From Mycobacterium decipiens (GTDB lineage Bacteria; Actinomycetota; Actinomycetes; Mycobacteriales; Mycobacteriaceae), in contig NZ_OY970459.1 in the NCBI RefSeq assembly GCF_963853665.1, forward strand, positions 1,550,001 through 1,614,000: a stretch of DNA of 64,000 bases. Reading direction: 5' to 3'. The position numbers were made by a program, and so were the translations under genes. A model generated the notes under the pieces. The model did no database searches. It was given only the letters and a program-made list of their open reading frames with translations, and was not told where the DNA came from. Shown piece by piece: positions 12,106-24,354 of this stretch. The number at the start of each line of letters is the position of its first letter. Within the stretch, counting starts at the first letter, position 1.

Positions 12106-12178
12106 GGCCCCGTCGTCTAGCGGCCTAGGACGCCGCCCTCTCACGGCGGTAGCGTGGGTTCGAATCCCATCGGGGCTA
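12106..12178 (+). tRNA. gltT: tRNA-Glu (anticodon CTC)
   Basis: This is a 73-nt cloverleaf. The acceptor GGCCCCG pairs with CGGGGCT, with a G-T wobble at the first pair, and the discriminator is A. The anticodon stem CCGCC/GGCGG closes the loop CTCTCAC, with CTC at 12140-12142. The T arm is GTGGGTTCGAATCCCAT. A possible -10 box TATGCT lies at 12081-12086, twenty bases upstream. A strong hairpin follows at 12188-12220. Confidence 0.95.
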
Positions 12179-12187
12179 CTCTTTGAT

Positions 12188-12220
12188 GAGTCGAGACATC
12201 GCGGACGGATGTCTCGACTC
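12188..12220 (+). terminator. Hairpin terminator after tRNA-Glu
   Basis: A perfect 13-bp stem (GAGTCGAGACATC and its complement) has a 7-base loop. It starts ten bases after the tRNA. There is no T run. It should separate the gltX-tRNA unit from the following hydrolase gene. Confidence 0.75.
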
Positions 12221-12413
12221 GTGGCTTTGGGCAGTGCATGTGCCCCGCTCGCCTACGCCCGGCGGGTGCGCAACTAAGCAGAATGCGCAAAAGTTCGAAA
12301 TCGTCTGTTACGCGGCTTGTGCACACAAGCGAGTCAGCATCACCGCCAATCCGTAACTTCGATCGCGTCAGGTGTCGGGAATCGTCCGACATCGGCGCGC
12401 GAAGGAGGCCACG

Positions 12414-13511
12414 ATGCCCGCTCTGCCAACTACGTCTTCTCGGGCATCTGCCGACTATCGGCCGGCGTTCGTGCCAGTGACCGGCGCCGGTGGTCTCCCT
12501 AGCTCGCCGGCGTGCCGGCAAGGATTGGACACGATGCGGGATGGCTATGTCGAGCGAACGGTTACTACGAGCGACGGTGTACGGCTGGGGGTCCGAGACT
12601 ACGGCGGCGCCGGGGCTGGCATCCACACCCTCGTTCTGCTGCACGGTCTGTGCTTGACACAGGAAAGCTGGGAACTCCCAATTCGCCAGCTTGTGCGGCG
12701 GTGGGACAACACCGTACGAATCATTACCTACGACCACCGCGGCCACGGCCGGTCTAGCAGCGCCCCAATGCACAGTTACCGGATCGACCGACTAGCTGCC
12801 GACCTCGCGGAGGTCCTCGCCGCTCTGCGCATCACCGGTCCGCTCACTCTGGCGGGACACTCCATGGGTGGCATGACGGCGCTGGCCTACCTCGGCCGTC
12901 CCGCCGTCCACCGACCGGTAGAACCGCACGGCCTCGTCCTGATCGCGACGGCGGCAGGCCGGCTCGCCGAGCGAGGACTCGGCCGTTTGCTCGCCACACC
13001 CGCCACAAAGATTCTGTTTGAAGTCGTCCAGCGCATGCCCCAAGGCAGTACGGACCGGGCAATCAGGGCTCTCGTGCGGCCGGTCGGCGACGCGGTGATC
13101 AGATATCGAGGCCAGCGCAGCTGCCACCGCAGCGCGCTCGCTGCGGTGGCGGCATCGGCCATCCGCACAACGTCGTTGCGGACCGCGGCCGGCTTCCTGC
13201 CCAGCCTGCGGCGATACGACCAAAACCACGCGCTTGCGTCCATCGCGGCCAATACCATCGTCGTGAGCGGCGGAGCGGACGTGCTGACCCCAGCCTCCCA
13301 CGCACGCGACCTACACGCCGCCATCCCGGGCGCTGCCCATCTGCACCGACCCAACGCCGGGCACATGCTCCTTCAAGACGAACCACATTGCATCAGTGAA
13401 GCCATCAACTGCGCGATGATGGGCATGCAACATCGACCCGGCCGCGCGGCCAACGTGTGGGCGTCGCGCGACAGCTCCGCGGCCCCGCAGCTCGACGCTG
13501 CCGCATCCTAG
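12414..13511 (+). CDS. Alpha/beta hydrolase
   Basis: This 365-residue protein has an alpha/beta-hydrolase domain from about residue 50. The oxyanion-hole motif is LLHGL, the nucleophile elbow GHSMGG carries the catalytic Ser, the acid is probably the Asp in GGADVLTP, and the His is in NAGHMLLQ. It is an esterase or lipase-like enzyme of unknown substrate; there is no clear signal peptide. ATG 12414 has GAAGGAGG five bases upstream, the best ribosome-binding site in this part of the window. An in-frame GTG 12372 has none. I recall no counterpart between gltT and Rv2991 in M. tuberculosis, so this is probably an accessory gene beside the tRNAs. Confidence 0.88.
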   Translation: MPALPTTSSRASADYRPAFVPVTGAGGLPSSPACRQGLDTMRDGYVERTVTTSDGVRLGVRDYGGAGAGIHTLVLLHGLCLTQESWELPIRQLVRRWDNTVRIITYDHRGHGRSSSAPMHSYRIDRLAADLAEVLAALRITGPLTLAGHSMGGMTALAYLGRPAVHRPVEPHGLVLIATAAGRLAERGLGRLLATPATKILFEVVQRMPQGSTDRAIRALVRPVGDAVIRYRGQRSCHRSALAAVAASAIRTTSLRTAAGFLPSLRRYDQNHALASIAANTIVVSGGADVLTPASHARDLHAAIPGAAHLHRPNAGHMLLQDEPHCISEAINCAMMGMQHRPGRAANVWASRDSSAAPQLDAAAS

Positions 13512-13634
13512 TCGCACCGAAAACCATAATCGGGCAGGCGAATTGGTGACCCGCCAAACACAGAGACGCCGACCTGGTTCCGGTCGCTGCCCCCGCGATG
13601 TTTGCAAAGCCTGCAGCACAAGCTGTTTCGGCCG

Positions 13635-14147
13635 CTATTGACCGGTCCCCAGCGCGGCCGGCGCAGTTGAGCCGCCCACCGGTAGGTGGGGCAGCCCTAG
13701 CTTGCGGTGGTCCCACGAGCGGGTCCGGTGGCTGATGATGCGCACGCCGACGCGCTTGTTCATCATCTGGTCGACCATGGGCTTCACCTCGTCGGTGTAG
13801 GGGCCGGTGTAACGCTCCCACACGCTGACCCCGACCCGGAACAGGGCGTCGGGATCGTCGACGATCTCACCAACGCCTTCAAAGGACACCCCGCGCAACG
13901 TGTCATAGGTATTGCCGCCCTCGAGCAGAAAGCTCAGTCGCGGATCCCGCCGGAGGTTGACGGCCTTTTGTGACTTGGCCTTGGTTTCCAGCCAGATTTC
14001 GCCGTCAACCACGGCATACCACATCGCGGTCAAGTGCGGGTGTCCGTCGGCACCGATGGTGGCCAGCGTGCCGGTGCGGCTGTGGGTGATGAAGTCGACG
14101 ATTTCAGCCTCGGACATGACGATCTGCGCGCGCTGATTGGTTCCCAT
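13635..14147 (-). CDS. F420-type flavin/deazaflavin protein (Rv2991 type)
   Basis: This 170-residue split beta-barrel protein is of the FDOR-B/PNPOx-like superfamily. The family pattern is FITHSRTGTLATIGADGHPHLTAMWYAVVDG, then KAKSQKAVNLRRDPRLSFLLEGG, with the basic cluster that contacts the cofactor phosphates. It is very close to Rv2991 apart from a few extra C-terminal residues. Members bind F420 or flavin and reduce diverse substrates; the physiological substrate is not known to me. ATG is at 14145-14147. It is on the same strand as, and 53 bases upstream of, the 3' end of the ltbR gene. The neighbour Rv2990c of M. tuberculosis is absent here. Confidence 0.86.
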   Translation of the reverse strand: MGTNQRAQIVMSEAEIVDFITHSRTGTLATIGADGHPHLTAMWYAVVDGEIWLETKAKSQKAVNLRRDPRLSFLLEGGNTYDTLRGVSFEGVGEIVDDPDALFRVGVSVWERYTGPYTDEVKPMVDQMMNKRVGVRIISHRTRSWDHRKLGLPHLPVGGSTAPAALGTGQ

Positions 14148-14200
14148 GGCGTCAGTCTGTCAGGTGGAATGCGCTGGGTGTGCACCGGCGGCGGCCAGAG

Positions 14201-14902
14201 CTAGAGCCGCCGCGTGAGTTCCTCTGCCGCGGCTAGAAGGTCTGCGGCCCAACGCGCGCCCGGGCGCCGGCCCATCCGGTCGATCGGACCCGAGACCGAT
14301 ATGGCAGCGACCACGACACCGCGGCCATCGCGCACCGGCGCCGAAACGCTGGCCACCCCTGGCTCCCGCTCGGCCACGCTTTGTGCCCAACCGCGCCGGC
14401 GCACTTCGGCCAGCGCCCGCTCGGTGAACTTCGCGGTGGGTAGCACGGCCGCCTGCGTGGCGGCATCACTGTGGGCCAGCAATACCTTGGCGCCCGAACC
14501 CGCCGTCATCGGCAACCGTGTCCCGACCGGAACCGTATCGCGGAGGCCCGCAGGCGGTTCCAGTGCGGCCACGCACACCCGCGACCTGCCCTCACGGCGA
14601 TACAGCTGCACGCTTTCGCCGGTGCTCTGCCGCAACCCAGGCAGCACCACCTTGCTCGCGGCCAGCAGCGGGTCGTTGACGTTCGCGGCGAGTTCGGTGA
14701 TCGCGGGACCCAGCCGCCAACGGCCGTCCGCATCGCGCCCCAGTAGGCGATGCACCTCCAGCGCGGCCGCCAGGCGGTAGGTGGTGGCCCTGGGCAAGCC
14801 GGTCCGATCACACAGTTCGGCTAGCCCGCACGGAGATTCCGCGATCGCCTGCAGCACGCCCATGGCTTTGTCGAGGACGCCGATACCGCTATGCTGTCTC
14901 AC
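14201..14902 (-). CDS. ltbR: IclR-family transcriptional regulator of leucine genes
   Basis: This 233-residue IclR-type regulator has an N-terminal winged helix-turn-helix (residues about 5-65, [23 protein letters not shown]) and a C-terminal IclR effector domain ([37 protein letters not shown]). GTG 14902 gives exactly the length I recall for Rv2989; the frame extends upstream to 14992 but into the leuC start region. It is transcribed divergently from leuCD, the arrangement of LtbR of Corynebacterium glutamicum, which represses leuB and leuCD. The shared 83-base gap holds a palindromic candidate operator (14897-14932). The leucine-related role is inferred from family and position. Confidence 0.85.
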   Translation of the reverse strand: MRQHSGIGVLDKAMGVLQAIAESPCGLAELCDRTGLPRATTYRLAAALEVHRLLGRDADGRWRLGPAITELAANVNDPLLAASKVVLPGLRQSTGESVQLYRREGRSRVCVAALEPPAGLRDTVPVGTRLPMTAGSGAKVLLAHSDAATQAAVLPTAKFTERALAEVRRRGWAQSVAEREPGVASVSAPVRDGRGVVVAAISVSGPIDRMGRRPGARWAADLLAAAEELTRRL

Positions 14903-14932
14903 AGAGAGATCGTAGCGTCTCGCATTCTGAGA
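14897..14932. promoter_or_regulatory. Candidate LtbR operator between ltbR and leuC
   Basis: TCTCA at 14897-14901 is mirrored by TGAGA at 14928-14932. Inside, AGAGAGAT faces TCTC across a short spacer, giving nested imperfect dyads of the kind bound by IclR-family dimers. It overlaps the regulator's own GTG, which suggests autoregulation as well as leuCD control. Confidence 0.4.
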
Positions 14933-14985
14933 TAACAGCCCAGTTGATCGGCGAGTCGCGCATGAGTGAATCGAGGCACTTCGAG

Positions 14986-16416
14986 ATGGCATTGCAGACC
15001 CGCAAGCCGCGCACGCTGGCCGAGAAGGTTTGGGAAGACCACGTTGTGGTAGCCGGCTCGTCCGCTGAAGGCGGTGGACCCGACTTGATCTACATCGACT
15101 TGCATCTCGTGCACGAGGTCACCAGCCCGCAGGCTTTCGACGGTCTACGCCTGGCTGGGCGCCAGGTGCGGCGGCCCGATCTCACACTCGCGACCGAGGA
15201 TCACAACGTGCCCACCCTCGACATCGACGAGCCGATTGCCGACCCGGTGTCTCGCACCCAGGTGGAGACGTTGCGCCGCAACTGTGCCGAATTCGGTATC
15301 CGGCTGCATCCGATGGGTGATATCGAGCAGGGCATCGTGCACGTCGTCGGACCGCAGCTGGGCCTGACCCAACCGGGGATGACGATCGTCTGCGGCGACA
15401 GCCACACCTCTACCCATGGCGCGTTCGGCGCCCTGGCGATGGGCATCGGCACCTCGGAGGTGGAGCATGTGCTCGCCACCCAGACGCTGCCGTTGCGGCC
15501 ATTCAAGACGATGGCGGTCAATGTCGACGGGCAGTTGTCGGCGGGCGTGACGGCCAAGGACATCATCCTCGCGTTGATCGCCAAGATCGGCACTGGCGGC
15601 GGGCAGGGTCATGTCATCGAATATCGGGGCAGTGCCATCGAATCACTGTCCATGGAGGGCCGGATGACGATTTGCAACATGAGCATCGAAGCCGGGGCCC
15701 GCGCGGGCATGATTGCTCCCGACGAGACCACCTACGAGTTCTTGCGCACCCGGCCGCACGCGCCCAGCGGTGCCAACTGGGACGCCGCGGTCGGCTACTG
15801 GCGACAATTGCGCACCGACCCCGGCGCGGTGTTCGACACCGAGGTGTATCTCGACGCCGCCTCATTGAGCCCCTTCGTAACCTGGGGCACCAATCCGGGC
15901 CAGGGGGTGCCGCTGGCAGCCGCCGTGCCGGATCCCCAACTGATGACCGACGACGCCCAGCGGCAGGCCGCCGAGAAAGCGTTGGCGTACATGGACCTTC
16001 GACCCGGCATTGCGATGCGCGATATTCAGGTCGATGCGGTGTTCGTCGGGTCGTGCACCAATGGTCGCATCGAAGATCTGCGGGTGGTGGCCGAGGTGTT
16101 GCGTGGCCGCAAGGTCGCCGACGGCGTCCGGATGTTGATCGTGCCGGGCTCGATGAGGGTGCGCGCCCAGGCTGAGGCCGAGGGACTCGGAGAGATCTTC
16201 ACCAAGGCGGGCGCGGAATGGCGGCAAGCGGGATGTTCTATGTGCCTAGGTATGAACCCCGATCAGCTCGCGCCCGGGGAGCGCTGCGCCGCGACATCCA
16301 ACCGCAACTTCGAGGGGCGGCAGGGCAAGGGTGGCCGCACACATTTGGTGTCCCCAGCCGTCGCCGCCGCCACCGCGGTTCGCGGCACGCTGTCCGCACC
16401 GGCCGACTTGAACTGA
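14986..16416 (+). CDS. leuC: 3-isopropylmalate dehydratase large subunit
   Basis: LeuC is the [4Fe-4S] subunit of isopropylmalate isomerase, an aconitase-fold enzyme acting with LeuD. About 476 residues follow ATG 14986 ([14 protein letters not shown]). An in-frame ATG at 14962 and an upstream frame to 14944 are possible, but homology favours 14986. The aconitase signatures are [19 protein letters not shown] and the cluster cysteines in VGSCTNGR and [10 protein letters not shown], with NRNFEGRQG near the end. It is divergent from ltbR, and leuD follows after 19 bases. Confidence 0.95.
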   Translation: MALQTRKPRTLAEKVWEDHVVVAGSSAEGGGPDLIYIDLHLVHEVTSPQAFDGLRLAGRQVRRPDLTLATEDHNVPTLDIDEPIADPVSRTQVETLRRNCAEFGIRLHPMGDIEQGIVHVVGPQLGLTQPGMTIVCGDSHTSTHGAFGALAMGIGTSEVEHVLATQTLPLRPFKTMAVNVDGQLSAGVTAKDIILALIAKIGTGGGQGHVIEYRGSAIESLSMEGRMTICNMSIEAGARAGMIAPDETTYEFLRTRPHAPSGANWDAAVGYWRQLRTDPGAVFDTEVYLDAASLSPFVTWGTNPGQGVPLAAAVPDPQLMTDDAQRQAAEKALAYMDLRPGIAMRDIQVDAVFVGSCTNGRIEDLRVVAEVLRGRKVADGVRMLIVPGSMRVRAQAEAEGLGEIFTKAGAEWRQAGCSMCLGMNPDQLAPGERCAATSNRNFEGRQGKGGRTHLVSPAVAAATAVRGTLSAPADLN

Positions 16417-16435
16417 AATACGAGTAGGAATCAGC

Positions 16436-17032
16436 ATGGAAACCTTTCACACCCACACTGGGATCGGCGTGCCCCTGCGGCGGTCCAATGTCGACACCGA
16501 TCAGATCATCCCCGCGGTCTTTCTGAAGCGCGTCACCCGAACCGGATTCGAGGACGGCCTGTTCGCGAGCTGGCGCTCGGATCCTTCATTCGTGCTAAAC
16601 CTCAGCCCCTTTGACCGGGGTTCGGTCTTGGTCGCCGGGCCCGATTTCGGCACCGGATCTTCGCGAGAGCATGCGGTCTGGGCGCTCATGGACTACGGAT
16701 TCCGGGTGGTTATCTCGTCCCGGTTCGGAGACATCTTTCGGGGCAACGCGGGCAAGGCGGGGCTGCTGGCTGCCGAAGTCGCCCAAGATGATGTGGAGCT
16801 CCTTTGGAAGCTCATCGAGCAGAGTCCGGGCTTGGAAATCACTGCCAATCTTCAAGATCGAAATATTACTGCGGGAACAGTGGTGCTGCCGTTCAAGATT
16901 GACGACCACACGGCGTGGCGACTGCTAGAAGGTCTTGACGATATAGCCCTTACGCTGCGAAAACTCGACGAAATCGAGGCCTTCGAAGCTGCGTATCCGC
17001 TCTGGAAGCCGCGCACTCTACCCACCCCCTGA
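16436..17032 (+). CDS. leuD: 3-isopropylmalate dehydratase small subunit
   Basis: LeuD is the swivelling small subunit of isopropylmalate isomerase and completes the LeuC active site. At 198 residues it matches M. tuberculosis LeuD exactly. The signatures are [18 protein letters not shown] near the N terminus and the substrate-binding loop [17 protein letters not shown], followed by [20 protein letters not shown] 16436 has GTAGGA about 8 bases upstream. It should be co-transcribed with leuC; hupB follows 211 bases later with its own leader. Confidence 0.96.
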   Translation: METFHTHTGIGVPLRRSNVDTDQIIPAVFLKRVTRTGFEDGLFASWRSDPSFVLNLSPFDRGSVLVAGPDFGTGSSREHAVWALMDYGFRVVISSRFGDIFRGNAGKAGLLAAEVAQDDVELLWKLIEQSPGLEITANLQDRNITAGTVVLPFKIDDHTAWRLLEGLDDIALTLRKLDEIEAFEAAYPLWKPRTLPTP

Positions 17033-17243
17033 CGAGTCGGCCACACGAAATATCGGCGCCGCCCTTCGGGGCAACATCGGCCATTTTGGGGCCGCCCACC
17101 GGTCAAGGGCGGCAACCGGATTGCGAAAAACCGGGTCGTTGGTTCGGTGAAATTGCGCGTGGCTCTTGGAAATCAGCTGGGTAAGGGTTTACCGTGTCCA
17201 CTAGTCGGTTCCAAACGAGGACCACTGGTTTCGGAGGGTTGGG

Positions 17244-17918
17244 ATGAACAAAGCAGAGCTCATTGACGTGCTCACACAGAAATTGGGCTCGGACCGTCGG
17301 CAGGCGACCGCCGCCGTCGAGAATGTCGTCGACACGATTGTGCGTGCGGTACACAAGGGTGACAGCGTCACCATTACCGGCTTCGGTGTGTTCGAACAGC
17401 GTCGCCGCGCGGCTCGCGTGGCCCGCAATCCGCGTACCGGCGAGACCGTGAAGGTGAGGCCGACGTCGGTTCCGGCGTTCCGTCCGGGCGCGCAATTCAA
17501 AGCGGTTGTGTCTGGCGCACAGCGTCTCCCGTCAGAAGGGCCCGCTGTGAAACGTGGAGTGGCCACCAGCGCGGCCAAGAAGGCGGCGAAGAAGGCGCCT
17601 GCTAGGAAGGCGACCAAGGCCACTACGTCTACGTCGCGGGCCAAGAAGGCGGTGACCAAGGCGCCCGCCAGGAAAGCGGCGACCAAGGCGCCCGCCAAAA
17701 AGACGGTGACCAAGGCGCCCGCCAAGAAGGCGGTGACCAAGGCCACGAAGGCGCCCGCCAAGAAGGTGACCAAAGTGGTCAAGAAGGCCACTACTGCTAG
17801 GGCCAAGGCACCGGTGCGCAAGGCGGCGACCAAGGCGCCGGCGAAGAAGGCAGCAACGAAGCGGCCGGCCAGCAAGGCTCCTGCCAAGAAGGCAACGGCA
17901 CGGCGCGGTCGCAAGTAG
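17244..17918 (+). CDS. hupB: DNA-binding protein HU with histone H1-like tail
   Basis: HupB is the mycobacterial nucleoid-associated protein (HLP/MDP1), binding DNA and linked to iron homeostasis and dormancy. Residues 1-90 are a canonical HU domain ([15 protein letters not shown], then [22 protein letters not shown]). Residues from about 105 to 224 form a Lys/Ala/Pro tail made of repeated PAKKA, ARKAATK and TKAP units, like eukaryotic histone H1. At 224 residues it is about ten longer than I recall for M. tuberculosis, the difference lying in the repeat tail, which is prone to length change. Start ATG 17244 has GGAGGG about 10 bases upstream. Confidence 0.96.
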   Translation: MNKAELIDVLTQKLGSDRRQATAAVENVVDTIVRAVHKGDSVTITGFGVFEQRRRAARVARNPRTGETVKVRPTSVPAFRPGAQFKAVVSGAQRLPSEGPAVKRGVATSAAKKAAKKAPARKATKATTSTSRAKKAVTKAPARKAATKAPAKKTVTKAPAKKAVTKATKAPAKKVTKVVKKATTARAKAPVRKAATKAPAKKAATKRPASKAPAKKATARRGRK

Positions 17919-17925
17919 GCCAGTG

Positions 17926-17975
17926 CACGCGGATACCCTTCGGACGGCAGCGCTACGACGAAGGGTATCCGCGTG
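17926..17975. terminator. Bidirectional terminator between hupB and mutT1
   Basis: A perfect 17-bp stem (CACGCGGATACCCTTCG and its complement) has a 16-base loop. It starts seven bases after the hupB stop and ends one base before the mutT1 stop codon, so it can serve both convergent genes. It is the strongest hairpin I found in the window. Confidence 0.85.
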
Positions 17976-18929
17976 TTAGGCCCGCACGTTGGCGGCCAGC
18001 GCTCCGCCGATATGGTCGGCTGTCACGACCCTGCCGGCTGACAATGACAGCACCCACGTACTGCCTTTGTGATTGCGGGATTTGTCCGGTTGGACTCCGT
18101 CGCGCTCGCACCACCATGCGATCAGATCGGGAATGACCTTTCCCTGTGTGCAGATCACCGGTGTGCCTGCCTGAGCCGCGAGCCGCAGGACGCGGCGCCG
18201 GCCGCGTTTAGGGTTCTTGGCGTAAGCCTCCTCGGTCAGAGCTGGCTCGCTACTAATAGCCACACCCAGCTCTGCGGCGAGCGGTTCCATCGTCTGGTGG
18301 CAGCGCACCCGGTCGGCCGCATAAACGTCGGTGGCACCGAACGCCAGCAGCTGTGGCACCAACGCCTCCGCCTGCGCGCGTCCTTTCTTGTCCAACGGTC
18401 GCTTGGTGTCGTCCCCGGAGAAGCGTGCCTTGCTACCCGCGGTGCCGTGCCGCACCACCAGCACCGTCTTCGTGTCCGCCGGGTGTTTGGCGAACCGGCG
18501 CAAGACCTTTCGGTCCAGGGCGTAGTCTAGTTTGTTCATCGCGTCGGGAACCGATAGCCAGACCAGCTCATCGACTTCACTTCCGGGGGAGAATTCCCCG
18601 CCGGTGCTGCGCGCTGCCCAATAGTGCACCTTCTTGACGCTTCGGGCGGGTGAGTCGATCGGGTAACTCACCGCGAGGATCCGCCTGCCCAGGCTGGCGT
18701 GGTGACCGGTCTCCTCGAGTATCTCTCGCACGGCACCCACTGGTGCGGTCTCGCCCGGATCCACTTTGCCCTTGGGCAGGGACCAGTCGTCGTAGCGGGG
18801 GCGGTGGATCACAGCTATCTCGACCGTCTCGCCCGAACTGGCAGCACGGGGTCGCCAGAGCACCGCACCGGCGGCATACACGGTCCCGCCCGACGAACGC
18901 CCGCGGGCGGATGAGTTCTGGATCGACAC
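17976..18929 (-). CDS. mutT1: 8-oxo-dGTP/Ap4A hydrolase MutT1 (Nudix plus histidine phosphatase)
   Basis: MutT1 removes oxidised and diadenosine nucleotides. It has 317 residues, the same as Rv2985. Two domains are visible: an N-terminal Nudix hydrolase with the full box GX5EX7REUXEEXG ([23 protein letters not shown], about residues 54-76), and a C-terminal histidine phosphatase domain beginning at VVRHGTAG near residue 166. The dual architecture is characteristic of mycobacterial MutT1. It is downstream of and co-directional with ppk (83-base gap) and probably shares a transcript with cofC and ppk. It ends convergently with hupB at a shared hairpin. Confidence 0.95.
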   Translation of the reverse strand: MSIQNSSARGRSSGGTVYAAGAVLWRPRAASSGETVEIAVIHRPRYDDWSLPKGKVDPGETAPVGAVREILEETGHHASLGRRILAVSYPIDSPARSVKKVHYWAARSTGGEFSPGSEVDELVWLSVPDAMNKLDYALDRKVLRRFAKHPADTKTVLVVRHGTAGSKARFSGDDTKRPLDKKGRAQAEALVPQLLAFGATDVYAADRVRCHQTMEPLAAELGVAISSEPALTEEAYAKNPKRGRRRVLRLAAQAGTPVICTQGKVIPDLIAWWCERDGVQPDKSRNHKGSTWVLSLSAGRVVTADHIGGALAANVRA

Positions 18930-19012
18930 CTCAACTCCTGCAGGTCAATTCGGCCAGAGCCGCTCGCGGTCGTGGATGTGGTCGGTGTAGTGGTCGGAAT
19001 CGGCACGCAGTG

Positions 19013-21229
19013 TCAGGGGCTGCGGTGCCGCTCCATCCGCGATTCCTGGTGGTCGCGCACGCTATGGCCTTCCTGCGGCGACGCGGTCCACTGCCCGTCG
19101 GGCCCGAGCACCCAGCACCGGGTGGACGGGTCCAGCGTGGACTCGAACAATTCGTCCAGCTGCGCGGTCAGCCGCGGGTCTTTGACATGAGCCATAACTT
19201 CGACTCGCCGGTCCAGATTGCGGTGCATCATGTCGGCGCTACCGATCCAGAACTCGTCGATAGCGCGGAAATGCAGAATTCGAGAGTGCTCCAGGAAGCG
19301 GCCGAGAATCGAGCGCACGATGATGTTTTCGGATAGGCCCTCCGCGCCTGGGCGTAGCGCGCAGATGCCGCGCACCACCACCTCTACCCGCACACCTGCC
19401 CGCGACGCGCGGTACAGCGCATCGATGACCTGTTCGTCGACAAGTGCGTTCATTTTCAGCCGGATGCGGCCCATACCCCGGTCACGGTGCGCAGCGACCT
19501 CTCGCTCGACGCGGTCAATGATGCCGGTGCGGATTCCGTGCGGGGCCACCAACAAGTTGCGGTAGGACAGCTTGCGTGAGTAGCCGGTGAGCGAATTGAA
19601 CAAATCGGTCAGGTCGGCGCCGATATCGGGCGCGGCCGTCAGCAGCCCGACGTCCTCGTAGAGTCGCGCCGTCTTGCTGTTGTAGTTGCCGGTCCCGATA
19701 TGGCAGTACCGCCGGATCGTGGGACCTTCGCGGCGCACCACCATCGCGGTCTTGCAGTGCGTCTTGAGCCCGACGAGCCCGTAGGCCACATGCACGCCCG
19801 CTTGCTCGAGTGCACGTGCCCAGGCGATGTTGGCTTGTTCGTCGAAGCGTGCCTTGATCTCGACCAGTGCCACCACTTGCTTTCCGGCTTCGGCGGCGTC
19901 GATCAACGCCCGGACGATCGGCGAATCGCCGGAGGTGCGGTACAGCGTCTGCTTGATCGCCAGTACGTTGGGGTCGGCGGCGGCCTGCTCGATGAAACGC
20001 TGCACGCTGGTGGAGAACGAGTCATACGGATGGTGCACCAGCACATCGCCTTCGCGCAGCGTCGCGAAGATGCTCTTGGGTGTTTCCCGCTCGGCGAAGG
20101 CGGGGTGGGTGGCTGGAACGAATGTCCGATCCTTGAGCGCGGGCCGGTCCACGGCGTAGACCTGCCACAACGACGACAGGTCCAACAGCCCGGGCACTTC
20201 GATGACATCGCCGGGATGCACGTCGAGTTCGCGTAGCAGCAGCTCCAGCATGCTCTCGGTCATGTCGTCCGCGATCTCAAGCCGCACCGGCGAACCGAAC
20301 CGCCGCCGGGCCAGTTCTCGCTCGAGCGCCTGCAGCAGATCCTCGTCGCGGTCCTCCTCAACCTCGAAGTCGGCATTGCGGGTGATGCGAAACGCGTGAT
20401 GCTCGACGATCTCCATGCCCGGGAACAGCACCGGAAGGAAGGCCGCGATCAGCTCCTCCATCGGCAGGAACCGGAGCACGGTTCGGCCTTCGGTCCCCAC
20501 AGCTTCGTCGCCGCCCTCGGGTGCTGCGAGTTCGACGAAGCGGTCGACGTTGTCGGGCACCTTGACCCGTGCGAAATGCTGGGTGCCGTCCTCAGGTTGG
20601 CGCACCGTGACCGCCAGGTTCAGGCTCAACCCGCTGACAAAGGGGAAGGGGTGGGCGGGATCGACGGCCAGCGGCGTCAGGACGGGGAAGACTTGCTCAT
20701 TGAAATAGGTCGACAGATGGTTGCGCTCAGCCTGATCCAAATCGGCCCAGGTGACGATGTAGATGCCCTCCTCGCCGAGCGCGGGTCGCACCGAATCCAG
20801 GAATACACGTGCGTGCCGGCTGGCGAGTTGCTGCGTCTGCTCGCCGATCCGGCCCAGTTGTTCGCGCGGTGTCAGACCGTCGGCGGAGCGAACCGACAAC
20901 CCCATCTCGTCGCGGCGTTTGAGGCCGGCCACCCGGACCATGTAGAACTCATCGAGATTGGACGCGAAGATCGCCAGAAACTTGGCGCGCTCCAGCAATG
21001 GCAGTGAGTTGTCGGCGGCCAGGGCAAGCACGCGCGCGTTGAAGTCCAGCCAACTCAGCTCCCTGTTCAGGTAGCGGTCGGAGGGTAGCTGGTCGCTTAT
21101 CGCGGCGGGGGTCGCAGCGGGCGGCGCTGCCAGGGCCGCGTCGCCTGGACGCCGCGCATTCTCCTCGGGCCGCACATCTGTGACGGGAGTGGTTTCGATT
21201 TCGGTCACCCTGCGATCATTGCCTATCAC
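19013..21229 (-). CDS. ppk: Polyphosphate kinase 1
   Basis: PPK1 reversibly makes polyphosphate from ATP and supports stress responses and persistence. It has 738 residues against about 742 in M. tuberculosis. The N-terminal domain begins around [19 protein letters not shown]. The catalytic phospholipase D-like half carries the conserved His in [15 protein letters not shown], with [12 protein letters not shown], and a second His segment [16 protein letters not shown]. The N terminus (first 40 residues) is low-complexity and the least conserved. The start is at 21229. cofC lies 90 bases upstream on the same strand and mutT1 follows. Confidence 0.95.
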   Translation of the reverse strand: MIGNDRRVTEIETTPVTDVRPEENARRPGDAALAAPPAATPAAISDQLPSDRYLNRELSWLDFNARVLALAADNSLPLLERAKFLAIFASNLDEFYMVRVAGLKRRDEMGLSVRSADGLTPREQLGRIGEQTQQLASRHARVFLDSVRPALGEEGIYIVTWADLDQAERNHLSTYFNEQVFPVLTPLAVDPAHPFPFVSGLSLNLAVTVRQPEDGTQHFARVKVPDNVDRFVELAAPEGGDEAVGTEGRTVLRFLPMEELIAAFLPVLFPGMEIVEHHAFRITRNADFEVEEDRDEDLLQALERELARRRFGSPVRLEIADDMTESMLELLLRELDVHPGDVIEVPGLLDLSSLWQVYAVDRPALKDRTFVPATHPAFAERETPKSIFATLREGDVLVHHPYDSFSTSVQRFIEQAAADPNVLAIKQTLYRTSGDSPIVRALIDAAEAGKQVVALVEIKARFDEQANIAWARALEQAGVHVAYGLVGLKTHCKTAMVVRREGPTIRRYCHIGTGNYNSKTARLYEDVGLLTAAPDIGADLTDLFNSLTGYSRKLSYRNLLVAPHGIRTGIIDRVEREVAAHRDRGMGRIRLKMNALVDEQVIDALYRASRAGVRVEVVVRGICALRPGAEGLSENIIVRSILGRFLEHSRILHFRAIDEFWIGSADMMHRNLDRRVEVMAHVKDPRLTAQLDELFESTLDPSTRCWVLGPDGQWTASPQEGHSVRDHQESRMERHRSP

Positions 21230-21319
21230 CCGGTGGCGTTGCCAGCACTGCGCGGGCAGAGGTTCGCGGTTGGTCTGCCGTTTACCCGCTGGATGCCTCG
21301 CCGCGTGGCCGCGTCCCCG

Positions 21320-23149
<1,830 letters not shown>

Positions 23150-23204
23150 GCCCGACCCAGCAAGTCCGACCCGGGCGCGACGCAACCGGTAGCCTCTTTA
23201 GGTT

Positions 23205-24347
23205 GTGAGTGCCAACGATCGGTCCCTGGGGCCACGGCCGTCACCCGATGGCCGTGTCCGCGTGGCCGTCGTGTTCGGTGGGCGCAGCAACGAGCACGCC
23301 ATCTCATGCGTGTCCGCCGGCAGCATCCTGCGCAACCTGGATCCACGGCGGTTCGACGTGATCGCGGTCGGCATCACCCCGGAAGGTTCGTGGGTGCTCA
23401 CCGATCCCAACCCGGACGCCCTGGCGATTGCAAACCGGGTGTTACCGCAGGTCCACGCCGGATCGGGGACCGAGCTGGCGCTGCCCGCCGATCCGCGGCG
23501 CGGTGGCCAGTTGGTGTCGCTGCCACCCGGCGCCGGTGACGTTCTGGCTTCGGTCGACGTGGTGTTTCCCGTGCTGCACGGCCCCTACGGTGAGGACGGG
23601 ACGATCCAGGGACTGCTCGAACTCGCCGAGGTCCCCTACGTGGGCGCCGGTGTGCTGGCCAGTGCCGTGGGCCTGGACAAAGAATTCACCAAGAAGCTGC
23701 TCGCTGCCGATGGGCTTCCGGTGGGCGCCCACGCGGTGCTGCGGCCGTCGCGGCCGACGCTGCATCGGCAGGAGTGCGAGCGGCTGGGTTTGCCGGTGTT
23801 CGTCAAACCCGCCCGAGGCGGCTCGTCGATCGGAGTCAGCCGGGTGACGAGTTGGGATCAGCTGCCCGCCGCGATTGCGCAGGCCCGCCGGCATGACCCG
23901 AAGGTGATTGTCGAGGCCGCGATCAACGGCCGCGAGCTGGAATGCGGTGTGCTGGAAATGCCCGACGGCACGGTGGAAGCGAGCACGTTGGGGGAGATCC
24001 GGGTGGCCGGGGTGCGGGGGCGTGAGGATTCCTTTTACGACTTCGCGACCAAATATCTCGACGACGCGGCCGAATTGGACGTGCCCGCAAAGGTCGATGA
24101 CGACGTCGCCGACGCGGTTCGTCAGCTGGCGATCCGGGCGTTCACGGCCATCGACTGCCAGGGGCTGGCCAGAGTGGACTTTTTCCTCACCGACGACGGG
24201 CCGGTGATCAACGAGCTCAACACGATGCCAGGATTCACCACGATCTCCATGTATCCGCGGATGTGGGCGGCCAGCGGTGTCGACTATCCGACCCTGCTGG
24301 CGACGATGGTGGAAACCGCGTTGGCGCGGGGTGTGGGCCTGCGCTGA
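23205..24347 (+). CDS. ddl: D-alanine-D-alanine ligase
   Basis: Ddl makes the D-Ala-D-Ala dipeptide for peptidoglycan using ATP and is the target of D-cycloserine. It has 380 residues. The N-terminal motif [20 protein letters not shown], the [21 protein letters not shown] segment, the ATP-grasp glycine-rich loop [13 protein letters not shown] and the metal-binding C-terminal [12 protein letters not shown] are all intact. The start is GTG 23205 (about seven residues longer than I recall for DdlA). The 3' end is convergent with the DUF3515 gene, seven bases away. Confidence 0.95.
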   Translation: MSANDRSLGPRPSPDGRVRVAVVFGGRSNEHAISCVSAGSILRNLDPRRFDVIAVGITPEGSWVLTDPNPDALAIANRVLPQVHAGSGTELALPADPRRGGQLVSLPPGAGDVLASVDVVFPVLHGPYGEDGTIQGLLELAEVPYVGAGVLASAVGLDKEFTKKLLAADGLPVGAHAVLRPSRPTLHRQECERLGLPVFVKPARGGSSIGVSRVTSWDQLPAAIAQARRHDPKVIVEAAINGRELECGVLEMPDGTVEASTLGEIRVAGVRGREDSFYDFATKYLDDAAELDVPAKVDDDVADAVRQLAIRAFTAIDCQGLARVDFFLTDDGPVINELNTMPGFTTISMYPRMWAASGVDYPTLLATMVETALARGVGLR

Positions 24348-24354
24348 CCCCGCG

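Noticed and set aside
17560..17900. Short repeats suggesting a CRISPR or minisatellite array
   Set aside because: They are in-frame codons for the PAKKA/TKAP repeats of the HupB tail, with no spacer-like variable segments. No CRISPR array was seen anywhere in the window.
17201..17914. Alanine/leucine/valine-rich frame antisense to hupB that looks like a membrane protein
   Set aside because: It is the complement of the Lys/Ala repeats of HupB. The apparent hydrophobicity comes from the repeated AAG and GCC codons read backwards.
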